Assembly: GCA_030704615.1 (NCBI GenBank)
Contig: CM060734.1
Coordinates: 30,954,042-31,018,041 of the forward strand
DNA from: Takakia lepidozioides
Taxonomy: Eukaryota; Streptophyta; Takakiopsida; Takakiales; Takakiaceae
Direction: 5' to 3'
Length of the DNA: 64,000 bases
The notes beneath the pieces are model-generated. The model did not search any database. It had not been told where the DNA came from and saw only the letters and a list, made by a program, of their open reading frames with translations. Positions 1-10,616 of the stretch are shown one piece after another (the stretch's first letter is position 1; each line of letters starts with the position of its first letter). The position numbers and the translations under genes are program-made.

Positions 1-2
1 GT

Positions 3-1259
3 AGGATAGCGGAGCTACATGAGGATGTAGAAGGCCTGCAGACTCAGGTGGATAACCTGAGCTCAAATATTGACAAGAGAGTCTTTGTACCTGAGGAGCA
101 GCTGATGGCTACTTATTTACAGGCCAGAACTCTAATTTTTCAGTCTTCTTCGCAAGGGGTGTAGGAGATGCCAGTGGTAGAAGGGCCAGTGATACCAATA
201 CCACAACAAGTGACTGTGCAGGTAGCTGACCCTGTTGTTACTACAGCCACACCACAGCCTGAGGTATGGGGGGATGCTGCTTTTAACCCACCTAAGACTC
301 CTGCTGCACGAGAGTACAATCGGGCTATGATTATGCCTTTCAACCAAATTCCTATTGTGTTGGATTTGGCTTGGAATGAATTTAGTCCGCCACAGTCGTT
401 GGCTCATTACTACCAGATCATGCGCATTTGGCTGCCAGTGGCGACTAGGACTAAGGTTCTTCCGAACAATCGACCCATTGAGGATCATCACTTTGCGAGG
501 TACTGGTCTGAAGCAGGTACCATGTTGAAAGAATTAATTGTCTTCCAACTTGTACATGGGTACATTTATACCAAAACCAAGGAGGTATCAAGTATTGTCA
601 TGGGCTGTGGATTATACTATGCTGCTTGTTTTCTGGCACGTTATCACATTGAGCAGCAGAGGATGCAATCACGATTTCTGAGTTATTCCAGTGGGGATCA
701 TTGGGTCTTACCTTCAGTGCCACCTCATATGTACCTATATGATGCAAAAGTTATGATGCAGAAGGATTCCCAACTTCGTTCATGGTTTCATTCGGCTTGG
801 AACAATTTGACAACACAGAAATTCGGCCCTGACGATATTTTCTTTAAGGGACATGAGGCATGGAAATACTTGCACTGTTCCCAAGTCATTGGCACACCTC
901 TTACCTATACAGATAAGGAGTTCAGAACGTTCACTAATTTTGCGTGCCAGCGCTTACAACAAGTTGTACAATTTAAACTTCCAGATATGGTTGGACAACA
1001 TTGTATGCCACACAGGATTCCACTTAAAGTTCGGCCGTTAAAACACCTAAGGGGAGACGAGGATTCTGATACTACTGTTTCTTCAGCGGACTTTTTTGAC
1101 ATGGCAGAGGACTATGCGATTCAGATGGCAAAGAAGAAACGACGGGGATCTCCTATGCTTGAGAGGTTACCTCGTTATCAGGCAAAGGAGGGTCAGACAT
1201 TTCCAGGTAGTACTCAATCATCTCCGTCAACCAGTGACAGGATTTGGGCTCACACATGA
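3..1259 (+). pseudogene. unknown protein, C-terminal part, one in-frame TAG
   Basis: I do not recognise this protein. A single frame is open from the window edge to the stop at 1257-1259, interrupted only by a TAG at 162-164. An intact copy starting at the ATG at 168 would have 363 residues. The part before the TAG is polar and heptad-like (LHEDVEGLQTQVDNLSS), suggesting a coiled coil. The part after it has a Pro-rich leader, then a globular stretch rich in Trp, Tyr and His, and a basic C-terminal patch (AKKKRRG). There is no signal peptide or membrane segment. Either the TAG is a decayed Gln codon, making this a broken gene that starts outside the window, or translation begins at 168. It lies about 730 bp upstream of a MULE-like transposase on the same strand, so it could be an accessory ORF of a transposon. 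That is inference only. Confidence 0.45.
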
Positions 1260-1900
1260 AGTCCTTCACGAGACTCTCACCGTCAAAAGGGTGCTCGCTC
1301 AAAAAGGTTTGCTAATCCCAAACAGTAAACCGTGAGGACACGGCTTTTTGAGAGGGGGAGGGGTAAATGTTAGAGGGCTGCTTGGGACTTAGACCTTTTA
1401 CGGGTTCTGTGGGGTACCCTTAATTTTTGCGCAGACTGAGACCAACGGGAGCCTTAGGGGTGGCAGCAGCAGGCTTTAGGGGGGTTACACAGCCCGACAC
1501 AGCTTTACACAGTCCGTCACAGCCCGACACAGCCCAACACAACCAGTCACAGCCCGACACAGCCCGACACAGCCCGACACAGCCCGTCACAGCCCGACAC
1601 AGCCCGCCACAGCTTCGCACAGCCCGTCATAGCCTTACACAGCCAGTCACAGCTCGACACAGCTTGACACAACTTGTCACAGTACATGGGGAACAGTTAT
1701 CATTGGCAGGGAATGACTGTGAGGGAACGACATCTGCAGAAAGAACGTGTTACTACAGGGATGACGGTTAATTAGTTAGGTGGTTAGAACAGCTTGCGGG
1801 CAGATAAGGGGAGCGGCAACGGAAAGAGGAGGACACTTCATGGGGAGCGCTTCTTGGTCATGTAAGAGAGGAGATCAGGCGGAGAGCAAGGAGGAGAGCA
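1260..1900. other. non-coding spacer around the decamer repeat
   Basis: Apart from the minisatellite at 1484-1684 I see no supported gene. The flanks are GC-moderate and purine-rich near 1800-1900. They may be 5' sequence of the downstream transposase, because the frame leading into it is partly open before the TAG at 1988. Confidence 0.4.
1484..1684. repeat. decamer minisatellite (CACAGCCCGA)n
   Basis: About 20 head-to-tail copies of a 10-bp unit, consensus CACAGCCCGA or CACAGCCCGT, with scattered substitutions towards the right end. The ORFs on both strands here (Ser/Gln/Pro/Thr-rich on +, Cys/Gly/Ala-rich on -) are just translations of the repeat. The same unit in opposite orientation fills 48136-48625. 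Confidence 0.95.
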
Positions 1901-1915
1901 CGGAGAAGGAGGATG

Positions 1916-4031
1916 TCCACTGTTGCGGAGGGTTCTGGAGTTAGCCTGGTGCGTAGAATGCAGGCCGGGGGTGATCTTCATAAGTCCTAGGTAATGTTTG
2001 ATCACGTGAAGCGAGTGAAGGATTGGACGACCATGGCCTGTCATGTGTATGATCCTACGTACCAGCGAGTTATGACTATTGTTGTTTGTGACATGCAGTT
2101 GGAGGACACAGAGTCCCAAATTCTTATGTGGAAGGCTCTAGTTAACGTCATGAGAGTTCATGGTTTTTCAGATGCAAATTTCACAGGGTTCATGGCAGAC
2201 AACGCACAAGCTAATTGGAATGCTGTGCGGACTGTGTTTGGCTCTGGTGACCCAAAAATACCAATGCAAGGCCGGGAACGCACTTGGCTTTTTCATTGGA
2301 CCCAGTCCCTTTGTAAGCACACAAAAAATTCCATAAAATTAGAGTTGCAAGAGGAGCACCTGCGACTATGCCGTCTATACAAAGATGCCACCACAGAAAG
2401 GGAAGCAAATGCCATGTTTCAGACTATTAGAGCATGGTGGTACTCCTCTGAGGCGGCGAGTCTGGAGGGGATCAAAGAGCTAGAAGACTGGTTGGGCTTT
2501 TGGCACTTCAGATACAGATAGTGGGGTGGCTTCATGACCGCTGTAAGTTAGACTCATACTACCATGATTTTCAATTCTTCTTATATATATGGGGGTGTGC
2601 ACCAGCGGCCTTGCTGTCCAGTCCAGTCCAGTCGAATGCTGCTCCACATAACAGTGGCATGTGTGTGGCATTTATCTGCAGAATACGTCACTGGAAGACA
2701 TTGCGGATATGCCATCCTGCAATCTCGCGGAGACTGTTCATAGTATGTGGATGGCGCAATCCGGTATGAACGGCCGGAACCTTTACGTTGCAACTACAGA
2801 TGACCTTATCCGCGCTCTTTCGCAACAAACAAAGTACCGAGACTTCATCAGGGGACGGGGTGCTGGTAAGGGGCCGGACAGGGCAGAGTTGCTGCTCAAG
2901 GCTGCTAACAGATGCAAGCATCCTACAAAAATGGCGCGGGCTGTTACACAATTGGAATACCTTTGCAGTCCAGGCTCCCACATCTGGAAGGTGAGGAGAG
3001 ATTTGGATCATGCAAGCGCAAACTGGACACCCCTCCAGGATCGGCGGGTGACTCCCATCGGTGATAGAGACAATTTCTCCATACCTCGTGTGCCTGTGCC
3101 ACCCAATTTCGGATGTACTTCTCCATCTGTGGATGCAGGTTCTTCTGCAGATTTCGATGCAACATCTGCCACAGCTCCGGCACGGGGAGAAGGACGGACG
3201 CTGCTGCCGGTTGAGGAGACCGATTGTGGTGATGCAGTGTGGCACATAGAACGGACTCCGAAAGGATCGAAAATTGGTTGTTCTGCTATCAGGGCACTGC
3301 AACTAAAATTTGCAGAGGCGTTGGCGGGACTCCAGTACCGACATTCACAGGTTTATTCAAATATACTCAGTGCGGGAGTCTAGACCTCACAAGTTCTTCA
3401 GCGTTGTGTGATGGGGACTTGTCGGGATTCAGTCATCAGTAAGCCTACCATCCCTGTCGTTTGGTCAGTCAAGGTCGGAACATCTCTCTCCAAACAAGAG
3501 ATAAACATGCTGGAGGATGCTGGGTTTCGACTTCCAGGAGGCCCAACAGTCCTAACACCAACATCATCTCGTGGTACGCCATCCGCATTCCCTACACGTC
3601 CACCACATGGGAACGACTGGCCAACGAAAAGGAATGGAAAACCGGTTCGTCGTGTTGAGGCAAGTGCAGATAACCAGTGCAAAATTGAGTCTACGAGAAC
3701 CCTGCAGTGTCGGGTTACCCAAATTGTTAATGTCCCCCCTCCAGGCTATGGGCGGGTGTACAATATGGTGACTTCAGGATCGGTTCTTCATGATAGGACT
3801 TATGAGATTACTATTGGGAATTTTCCTAATTGCACATGCCCGAACTTCGACAACACGATAAACAGCTCCATTGGAAAGAGAGGTAAATTTGTCCCATGCA
3901 AACATCTTTACTACATCTACATTCACAGGATGTTTTGTGATCCTCAACGAGACACGTGCATTCACCAATGCACAATGGGTCACAGTGACGTTCAAACACT
4001 TCTGCAGAGAGATAGGGTAGTTGACATCTGA
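1916..4031 (+). pseudogene. MULE-like transposase with SWIM zinc finger, decayed
   Basis: Reading: first exon to 2542 (preceded by a TAG at 1988-1990), intron 2543-2681 (GTAAGT ... TGCAG), second exon 2682-4031. Both exons are phase 0 and stay in register through in-frame TAG codons at 2519-2521 and 3381-3383. The first exon has the DDE-type core seen in Mutator-like proteins (VMTIVVCDMQLEDTE, then FMADNAQANWNAVRTVFG and a Trp/His block). The second ends in a SWIM finger, CTCPN...PCKH (about 3830-3905), spacing C-x-C-x(n)-C-x-H, a domain typical of MULE transposases and FAR1-type proteins. The three stops fit Trp or Gln codons changed by one transition. The element is probably inactive. Terminal inverted repeats were not identified. 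MULE assignment is moderate; the SWIM finger is clear. Confidence 0.65.
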
Positions 4032-4129
4032 TGTGTTTTGTCGGAGTTCTGTATGTGTCAATGACTCCACTTTGCTGAATTACTTTGATATGCTCCACTA
4101 TCGCGAGTTCACCAATGTTTCTTAATTTG

Positions 4130-5040
4130 TCCACTATTGGAAGTGAGACCAGTCACTCTTCATGGATCCACTTTGATCAAGTAAACCCAAACCTTTCCCC
4201 ATTTTTGGGCTTTTATTTATTTATTTATTTATTTTAATTTTTGTCTCTTATCGTATTTGGTGAAATTCCCATGTCTAAACAAGGCATGGGATTAAGATGT
4301 CGTTGACGACATCTTAATTCGTGCTTCCCTGAGCAGGATTACAGCTCCCCCTATGGTTCTCTCCAGCCAATCTAATTTTATATGCTCCACTATCGCGAGT
4401 TCACCAATGTTTTAAATAGATCTACTAATGCAGTCAATCTTCATGGATCCACTTTGTCAAGTAAACCCAGCCCTTTCTCCATTTTGGGGCATATATATAT
4501 ATATATATATATATTGTGATTTATCTTGTTTGGAAATTCCCATTTTCAAAGAGGGCAGAGGATTAAGATATCGTTGACGACATCTTAATTCGTCATTCCC
4601 TGAGGAGGGTTACAACTCCCCCCTATGGTTTTTTCCAAGCCAGATTTATTTTCTTGCAACGATTTTCATGGGTTCATTTCTCATGCTGAGCATTCGATTT
4701 AAGATGTCGTTGACGACACCTTAATGCTTGGTGCATGCGCTTGCTGATCCCTCACGAGACATTCATGGATCCACTTTGTTCAAGTAAACCCAAGCCTTTC
4801 TCCATTTTTGGGTTTACATATATATAGGGCAGGGGATTAAGATGTCGTTGACGACATCTTAATTCGTCATTCCCTGAGCAGGGTTTCAACTCCCCCTATG
4901 GTTTTTTCCAGGCCACATTTTTCTTCTTGCAACGATTTTCATGGGTTCATTTCTCATGCTGAGCATGCGATTTAAGATGTCGTTGACGACACCTTAATGC
5001 TTGGCGCATGCGCTTGTTGATCCTACAGGAGACATGCTCA
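4130..5040. repeat. degenerate tandem array carrying five palindromes
   Basis: Three diverged copies of a segment that runs from a GGATCCACTTTG box through AGTAAACCCA, a T/A-rich microsatellite, a palindrome and a TCCCTGAG block (about 4160-4400, 4445-4640, 4765-4920), plus two copies of a shorter segment around CTGAGCAT..CGATTTAAGATG (about 4685-4750, 4960-5025). Palindromes of 28 bp, with arms ATTAAGATGTCGT and a TG centre, occur at 4291-4318, 4562-4589, 4698-4725, 4836-4863 and 4971-4998. The first and fourth are perfect. The array follows the transposase and may be its subterminal or 3' region. It contains (TTTA)n and (AT)n microsatellites. Confidence 0.85.
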
Positions 5041-6230
5041 TACAGTCCTCCATAGTCCCCTCATCTGGACAACTTCTCATCCGTGCTTCATCCAACGTTC
5101 ATCCATTACATTTTTACGTCCATCCCAAATCCATTCATCCGTGAATGTATCATCATGCATTCGTGCCACTTTGTCGTCATAGAGCCTGTCTGTCTTCGGT
5201 CCGATGGAGCGGATACTGTGTCTTTGCAGTGAAGTTGGCGTCCACGGAAATAGGCCCACTTGTCCCCACGGTTTTGGGGTCCGCAAGCGAAATCTGCTCA
5301 CGCTTTGATTCTACTCACGCTTCGGGGAATCTACTCACAGGTTCTGCTCACAGCTTTGCTGCCTCGTCTACTTGTGCCACAGACTTGAAACTGAAGCATA
5401 CAACACATGTTTCAGCCTTTGATCCAAGAGAAAACTACCTTTTTCCTGAGCGGGAAGCTTCGTAACTCATGTGGGAAAAAAAAGACACCATTTTGGAATG
5501 CAGTTGTGCGGCGCAGTGAGAAGCGTCCATGCCAGTGACCAAGTAGAGAAGTACTAGTGAAGAAACAGGATTTCAGGGACGACCCTGGAGGCTGAACACG
5601 GGGAGAGAGAAAGTGGCTCGCGCGGGCAGGAAAGAAAACCGGGCAGCAGCACGGTTTGTTAACCGCGACGTGCCTAGTTAACTAGATGGCAGGTGCGGCC
5701 GGGTCCTTAATTAACTATCGGGCCGGTCACTTAACTGTCCGGTTAGCCGTCAGTTAGCTAACCGGCAGGTGTGGCCGGGGCCTAAGTATTTCTAGAGAGA
5801 AGAGAATGTACATATTGAACGTTGCTAGTCACACTAGTGGCTATGACTACCTGGAATACTGATACATCCAAAATAGGATTTGGTCCTCATGGTGGATACT
5901 TTTGAAACGGAATCGTTTTTTCTAGATTAGCTTACACTACTACAGCCCCGTATTTTGAACATACTAACTTAGCGCACAGTGAAAATATAATTTAGGCACA
6001 AAGGTTGGCAAAAGTATTCCCTAGAATGTGTATTTTCCCTGTATTTTCCTACCTGCCAGCCTTGATACTTATATTTTATGAAAACCCACCTAGAACTTTC
6101 CCAGTGCACGTAGCAGCTCGATAAAATGCCCTTCAGTTATGCGGAAGTTATGCACTTCCCATGGTTGTTTCAGCAGTCTCCACAGCGCACTTTCATCTAG
6201 TAGCTTATGTTAGAAACTTGGGGGGGTCAC
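5041..6230. other. no supported gene
   Basis: The open frame at 5145-5465 (106 codons) has no recognisable domain and I do not support it. The stretch 5290-5360 repeats a CT(A/G)CTCAC motif several times. At 5640-5785 there is a GTTAAC-rich patch in which GGCAGGTG(C/T)GGCCGGG occurs twice (about 5687 and 5764). The remainder is unremarkable. Confidence 0.4.
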
Positions 6231-6233
6231 TCC

Positions 6234-6480
6234 CCGTATTTTATTTTATTTATTTTATTTTTAAGAGGAAACCTGGGAGTGATTGCTGACAATTCAGGCC
6301 CTGAGGAGGGGGAAAAATCAACCCCCTTTCAGATAAGCCATTAGGCACATAGGTGGGAACATCACCACCGGACCAACCGGTCACGAACAATCCACACACA
6401 AGGTAGGGCAGCGGGTTTGAACCCCGAACCACCAGGGAGGGTGACACATTGTGCACTGACCAGCTAATGTGCCGTATCTT
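6234..6480 (-). mobile_element. tRNA-derived SINE (family 1)
   Basis: Read on the minus strand, it starts with an A-box-like TTAGCTGGTCAGTGC near 6465 and a B-box-like GGGGTTCAAACCC near 6415. It continues into a body shared with other copies (GGGCCTGAATTGTCAGC, then CTCCCAGG..TTTCC) and ends in an A-rich tail with ATAAAATAAA at 6234-6260. The same body and tail occur at 60409-60657 and twice at 31415-31671. RNA polymerase III promoter boxes plus an A-rich 3' end are the standard hallmarks of a SINE. Confidence 0.75.
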
Positions 6481-6808
6481 CAAAACCACGTGAGAACAAA
6501 TATAGGATGTAGTTTATTTTTTTGAGGTAAATTCTAGAAAAGTTTTACTTAGAAAATATGGTAGGGCAATAACCTTTCATTCATTTTTATTTTTTTTAAA
6601 GGTCACAAAAAATCCAAAGTTTTATTTAAAAAATTAATGTAATAAAAGGTTTTATCTATAGTATAATGTATCCATCCTTGTGAAGTTTCTCATATTTCAT
6701 CCAATTCTAATCCATCAGGATGAAATCTTCTCAAAACTTCATTCATTCATTAGGCTTATTTGATGAATAAGTCTGTTCTCCCCAAATCTGGGGGTCCTTC
6801 AATTATGG

Positions 6809-7193
6809 TGTTTTGAATTGGTTCTCTAAAGGTAGAGGTCACCTGAAGTTCAAATATGATTCTGGTGATACAGAGTGGATTGATGTTGAGACCATAAGAC
6901 AACCAACATGTAGCCCAGTGATAATGGGCAAATACCACGTTGGATGTGGTTGTGGGTTCAAACCACGGTTTGGTGTGTCATGAAGGTGTCCACATTTCAG
7001 CTGGAAGGCAGTAGCCTTTGTGGTGAAGTGACACTATAAGTTACACTCCCTTTGGGAGGCGTCATATATATATTTTCTTGAGACCATAATCTCAACAGTG
7101 ATTATGAAATTTAATGAACCATCTCAGAACTTGTACTCTTTAGATCCAAGTGATGCTGCAGCTTTGAATGAGTTCGTGGCTAATGAAATTTAA
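6809..7193 (+). pseudogene. repeat-family coding fragment, split by a SINE
   Basis: Reads NWFSKGRGHLKFKYDSGD.. up to 6897 and continues from 7090 as ISTVIMKFNE..ALNEFVANEI, ending at TAA 7191-7193. Removing the 180-bp SINE and one copy of its target duplication restores the frame exactly. The restored order matches a second copy on the minus strand at 56030-56320 (NYFSKSRGQFKFKYDH..ALNEFISTE) along its whole length. I do not recognise the protein family. Because it is present twice and sits in a transposed unit at 56 kb, it is probably part of a mobile element. The AT-rich flanks (6490-6800 and 7194-7460) resemble those of the second copy and carry no other gene. Confidence 0.6.
6898..7077 (+). 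mobile_element. short tRNA-derived SINE (family 2) with 12-bp TSD
   Basis: The insertion is bounded by a perfect 12-bp direct repeat, TTGAGACCATAA, at 6886-6897 and 7078-7089. Inside are an A-box-like TAGCCCAGTGATAATGGGC, a B box GTGGGTTCAAACC, a core with GGCAGTAGCC..GGTGAAGTG and a short (AT)n-TTTTC tail. A-box, B-box and a target duplication of this length point to LINE-mediated SINE insertion. Related core sequence recurs near 45978 and 61831. Confidence 0.85.
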
Positions 7194-7532
7194 ACTTTTC
7201 TTTAGGTCCAGCATTTGACTTATGGAATGTTGTTTGTGTACATGCTTTGAAATTTTGTAATTATTTAAGAAAATAATTTAAAATAAGGTCGAATTAATTG
7301 CTAAAAAAAACAAATTATAAAGAAAAATAGGGTATTAGAAAACAAAGGGTTTTACAATATTATCTAAAGATAGGGTGAAAAAAACAATTAAAAATTAAAA
7401 ATATAGCCTAGTATAAATATACCTTTGTACGCACGTGATATGAAAAAATAACATATAGTCCCCCCCCCCCGTGGTTAGAAATTAGTGACTCTCTCAACAC
7501 AGGGCCCACTCGTGAGGTAGCCTCCCTTATAG
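7194..7532. other. AT-rich spacer, no gene
   Basis: Very AT-rich with a C10 run near 7460. It is probably the 3' non-coding part of the repeat unit containing 6809-7193. No coding potential seen. Confidence 0.4.
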
Positions 7533-7689
7533 TGTTAGTCAGTTGGCCATCCAGGTTTCTAGCCTTTCCCCACCCACCACTGTTTATTACTAGTTAATGC
7601 ACCCATTCAGATATATAGGCTGCCTTCTAAGGGCTTTGTATTCCGGCTGTAGTGTTCATGCTTAGTAAAGCACTCAGGATGTTTTAACA
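7533..7689 (+). repeat. copia 5' LTR (157 bp) and adjacent PBS
   Basis: Starts TGTTA and ends TAACA, the expected 5'-TG..CA-3' inverted ends. It contains a TATA-like ATATATA at 7611-7617. It is followed at once by TGGTATCGGAGC at 7690-7701, one mismatch from the classic plant copia primer-binding site TGGTATCAGAGC (initiator tRNA-Met). The LTR is short for the superfamily. No 3' LTR copy was seen in the window, in keeping with truncation of the element at about 10617. Confidence 0.8.
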
Positions 7690-10616
7690 TGGTATCGGAG
7701 CTTAGGGCAGCCGTGGAAATCGAAGTGTAGAAAGTCATTGTAGAAGACTTCAAGACTTCAAACGTAGCTCAGTCTGCTCCGTCGCAGATGTGTAGTCTTT
7801 TGTAGGCTCCGTCTCATTGACTAGGAAGAGTCAATTCTTATTTCTTCTTCTCACTAATCGTTGTCTCCGGTACTAACATCATCTCTGAAGATGTCGATGC
7901 CACTAGATACAGTCCAACACATCAATATCTCGGAGTCCAATAAACTTGTTGGACAGCAGAACTGACACATCTGGAAGTTCAAACTGAGAACCATGATGCT
8001 TAGATAGGAACTACTTCTCTTCTTAGACACAGATGTGTCACCTCCAAAGGGACAACGAGAAGCTCACAACAAGAGAAAAAATAGAGTCGTTTCTATCATT
8101 TGTATAAGGTCATTCCTTACATATAAGATATCACCTGTCCTAGGAAGATGTATGTGAAGCTCTGGGAGCTTTATGAGGTCATGGCCACTTCCAGAAAGCT
8201 GATGCTACACAATCGTCTTGTTAACCTCCGCATGGAGGATGGTACGCCTATGGAAGTTTTCATTGAAACGGTATCTGATCTTGTGAATCAACTTGCAAGA
8301 TTTGGAGACAAGATGGACGGGGAAATGATGGTGGAAATGGTGCTCAATGCCTTGCCAGAGAGCTACGAGCATTATGTTCAAGCTGTATTGAGCCAGAGAG
8401 ATTTGCCGACCTTGGAGGAGGTCACCGCCAAACTCCATTACGAGGAAACTCGAAGAGAGTTGAGGGAACGTCAACAAAATAAAACTGAAGCTCTCTATGT
8501 TGAGTTTCGGAAGATGGATGGTCCTAGCCGTCGTTTTAGAGGTGACAAACGAGACTCTAGAGCTTCTACCGACAAGAAGCTATGCGCCCAGTCACTGGGC
8601 TAAAGACTGTGCTGTTCCATATGATCAGGTTCTAAAACTTCGCTCCCAGCAGATCAACCTTGTTGAAAATGATAGCGACAGTAACAATAGTGACATATAG
8701 TGATGATGTCATTGAAGTACTCGAAGCAGCTTTAGCAGTTATGGAAGTTGGAGAAAAAGATGAAGTAAAACTATCAGCAGAGATCACTGATCAACATTAA
8801 TGGTTTGTCGATTCTGGTGTTACAAAACACGTCACAGGAAATTCTGATCTTGTGTATGATGTAGTACCATCCGGAAGCTCACATAATGTGAAATCTGCTG
8901 GTGGGCATGCACACAATGTCCTTGGCAAAGGCCATGCCAGAATAAGACTAAATGGTTCAATAAAGAAAATATCTGACGTTCTTTACGTACCTGGCATAGA
9001 CGAAATTTATTTCAGTAGCTGCAATGACTGATAGTGGACATTTAGCAATATTTGAATCCAGAAGATGTTTATTTATAGATAGGAAAGACCCCACAAAAAT
9101 CATAGCGCACGGAACTAGAGATAGTCGAAATGGATTATACAAACTAGATACGAGCAAGTTCCTTGAAAGTCGTAGCATAGACACTAAAAAACAGATAGAA
9201 ATAAATGCTTGTGACGAGGTTGTACCACAGATAGATTATCCTAAAAAGACTCAACTTTGGCATCGATGTTTGGGTCATCTAAACTTTAGGGGGCTCCACC
9301 AGTTATCTGCTCAGCACGGGCTGCTTACTAGGAAAACATCAACGAAAGAAATTTCCTAAGGTAGCTCAATATTGAGCTACTGAGATACTCCAACTGCTGC
9401 ACACGGACTTGTGTGGTCCTATGCAGGCACCATCACTCTCAGGCTCAAGGTACTTTATGGCCATAACTGATGATTATAGCCGATACACATGGCTGTATTT
9501 TTTGAGAAGGAAAGATGAGGCTCTGCAAAGCATCAATATTTTCAAAAACATGATTGAGAATGCGATTAGAAAGACGATCAAATGTTTGAGAGCAGATCGT
9601 GGTGGTGAATTTATGTCTCATGCTTTCACTAAATATCTCCATGAGCACGGGATCCGTACACGACAGCTCAGTCAACCTCGCACACCTCAGCAAAACGGTG
9701 TTTCAGAGCACAAAAATCGCATTCTACTTGAACGAGCAAGGAGTATGGTACTCGAAGCTGATCTACCAAAGTTTTCTGGTCAGAAGTTGTGAATACAACT
9801 GCTTCTCTGATACATCGGTGTCCTTCAAGTGCAAATGCTGGTATGACTCCACACGAGAAGTTTTCAGGTACCAAACCAGTGACATATCATCTTCGCATTT
9901 TTGGCAACAAGTCTTTTGTTCATGTTGATAAACAATACAGAGGTAGGCTGGATCCAAAATCCATAGTTTGCATCCTAGTTGGTTATGACATCGAAGCGAA
10001 GGCTTACAGATTATTCAATCCTACCACTCGGAAGATCTTTGTTAGTCGGGATGTGACGTTTATTGAGAAGATCCCTGTTCAAGGAGATGCGCCTGAAGCA
10101 TAGCGATACTCTGATCCACATCGAATGCATGATGGAGATGATGATTCTTCTGAAGAATCAATAGTCCAACAAATGGCCACAATACCGAATCCACCGACTG
10201 CTCCTGCTATTGACATTCACGTCGATCTTCAGATTAACCCGGAAGATGATGTACACATTGAAGATGAGCAAGCAGTACCTGCTGAACCAACTCACGAGCA
10301 AGTTGTCACTCCTGTGCACACTATTGAACGCAGATCAACAAGAGTTCGTCGAAGGCCAGCTCTCTAGGACGACTATGTGAATGTGGTTGAAAATGAGGAA
10401 CCTACAAGCTTTCATGAAGCTTCTCAGGTGGAGGGCTGGTGCGATGCAATGCAGTCAGAAATGGACTCAATCTCCAAAAATAAAACTTGGGAATTAGTGG
10501 ACCTTCCTCCTGGGAAAACTCCAATCACTGCTAAGTGGGTTTACAAAGTCAAGCAAAAAATAGATGGGTCACCAGACAAGCTCAAAGCAAGGTTGGTTGC
10601 ACGTGGCTTCCAACAA
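7533..10616 (+). mobile_element. Ty1/copia retrotransposon, 3'-truncated and decayed
   Basis: Order: LTR, PBS, gag, protease, integrase, RT start. Gag begins at ATG 7891 (MSMPLDTVQHINISESNKL) and continues at 8148-8603 with the UBN2-type gag domain. A zinc-knuckle remnant, HWAKDC, sits near 8594-8612. Protease at about 8802 reads WFVDSGVTKHVTGN (family DSGA). GAG-pre-integrase reads LWHRCLGHL (9255-9285). The integrase core, 9397-9790, has HTDLCGP, LRADRGGEF and QQNGVSEHKN, giving the D,D,E triad. The RT start, 10440-10616, has KTWELVDLPPGK and AKWVYKVKQ. The catalytic palm of RT (YVDD), RNase H and the 3' LTR are missing. Stops such as those inside HQ|WFVDSG and QN|HIWKFKL fit single transitions. 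Not autonomous. Confidence 0.9.

Noticed and set aside
1420-1771. ORFs on both strands across the first decamer array
   Set aside because: Translations of a tandem repeat with no start context or domain.
4200-5000. CRISPR-like array because of regularly spaced palindromic repeats
   Set aside because: Spacing is irregular, the 'spacers' are themselves repeats, and this is eukaryotic nuclear DNA.
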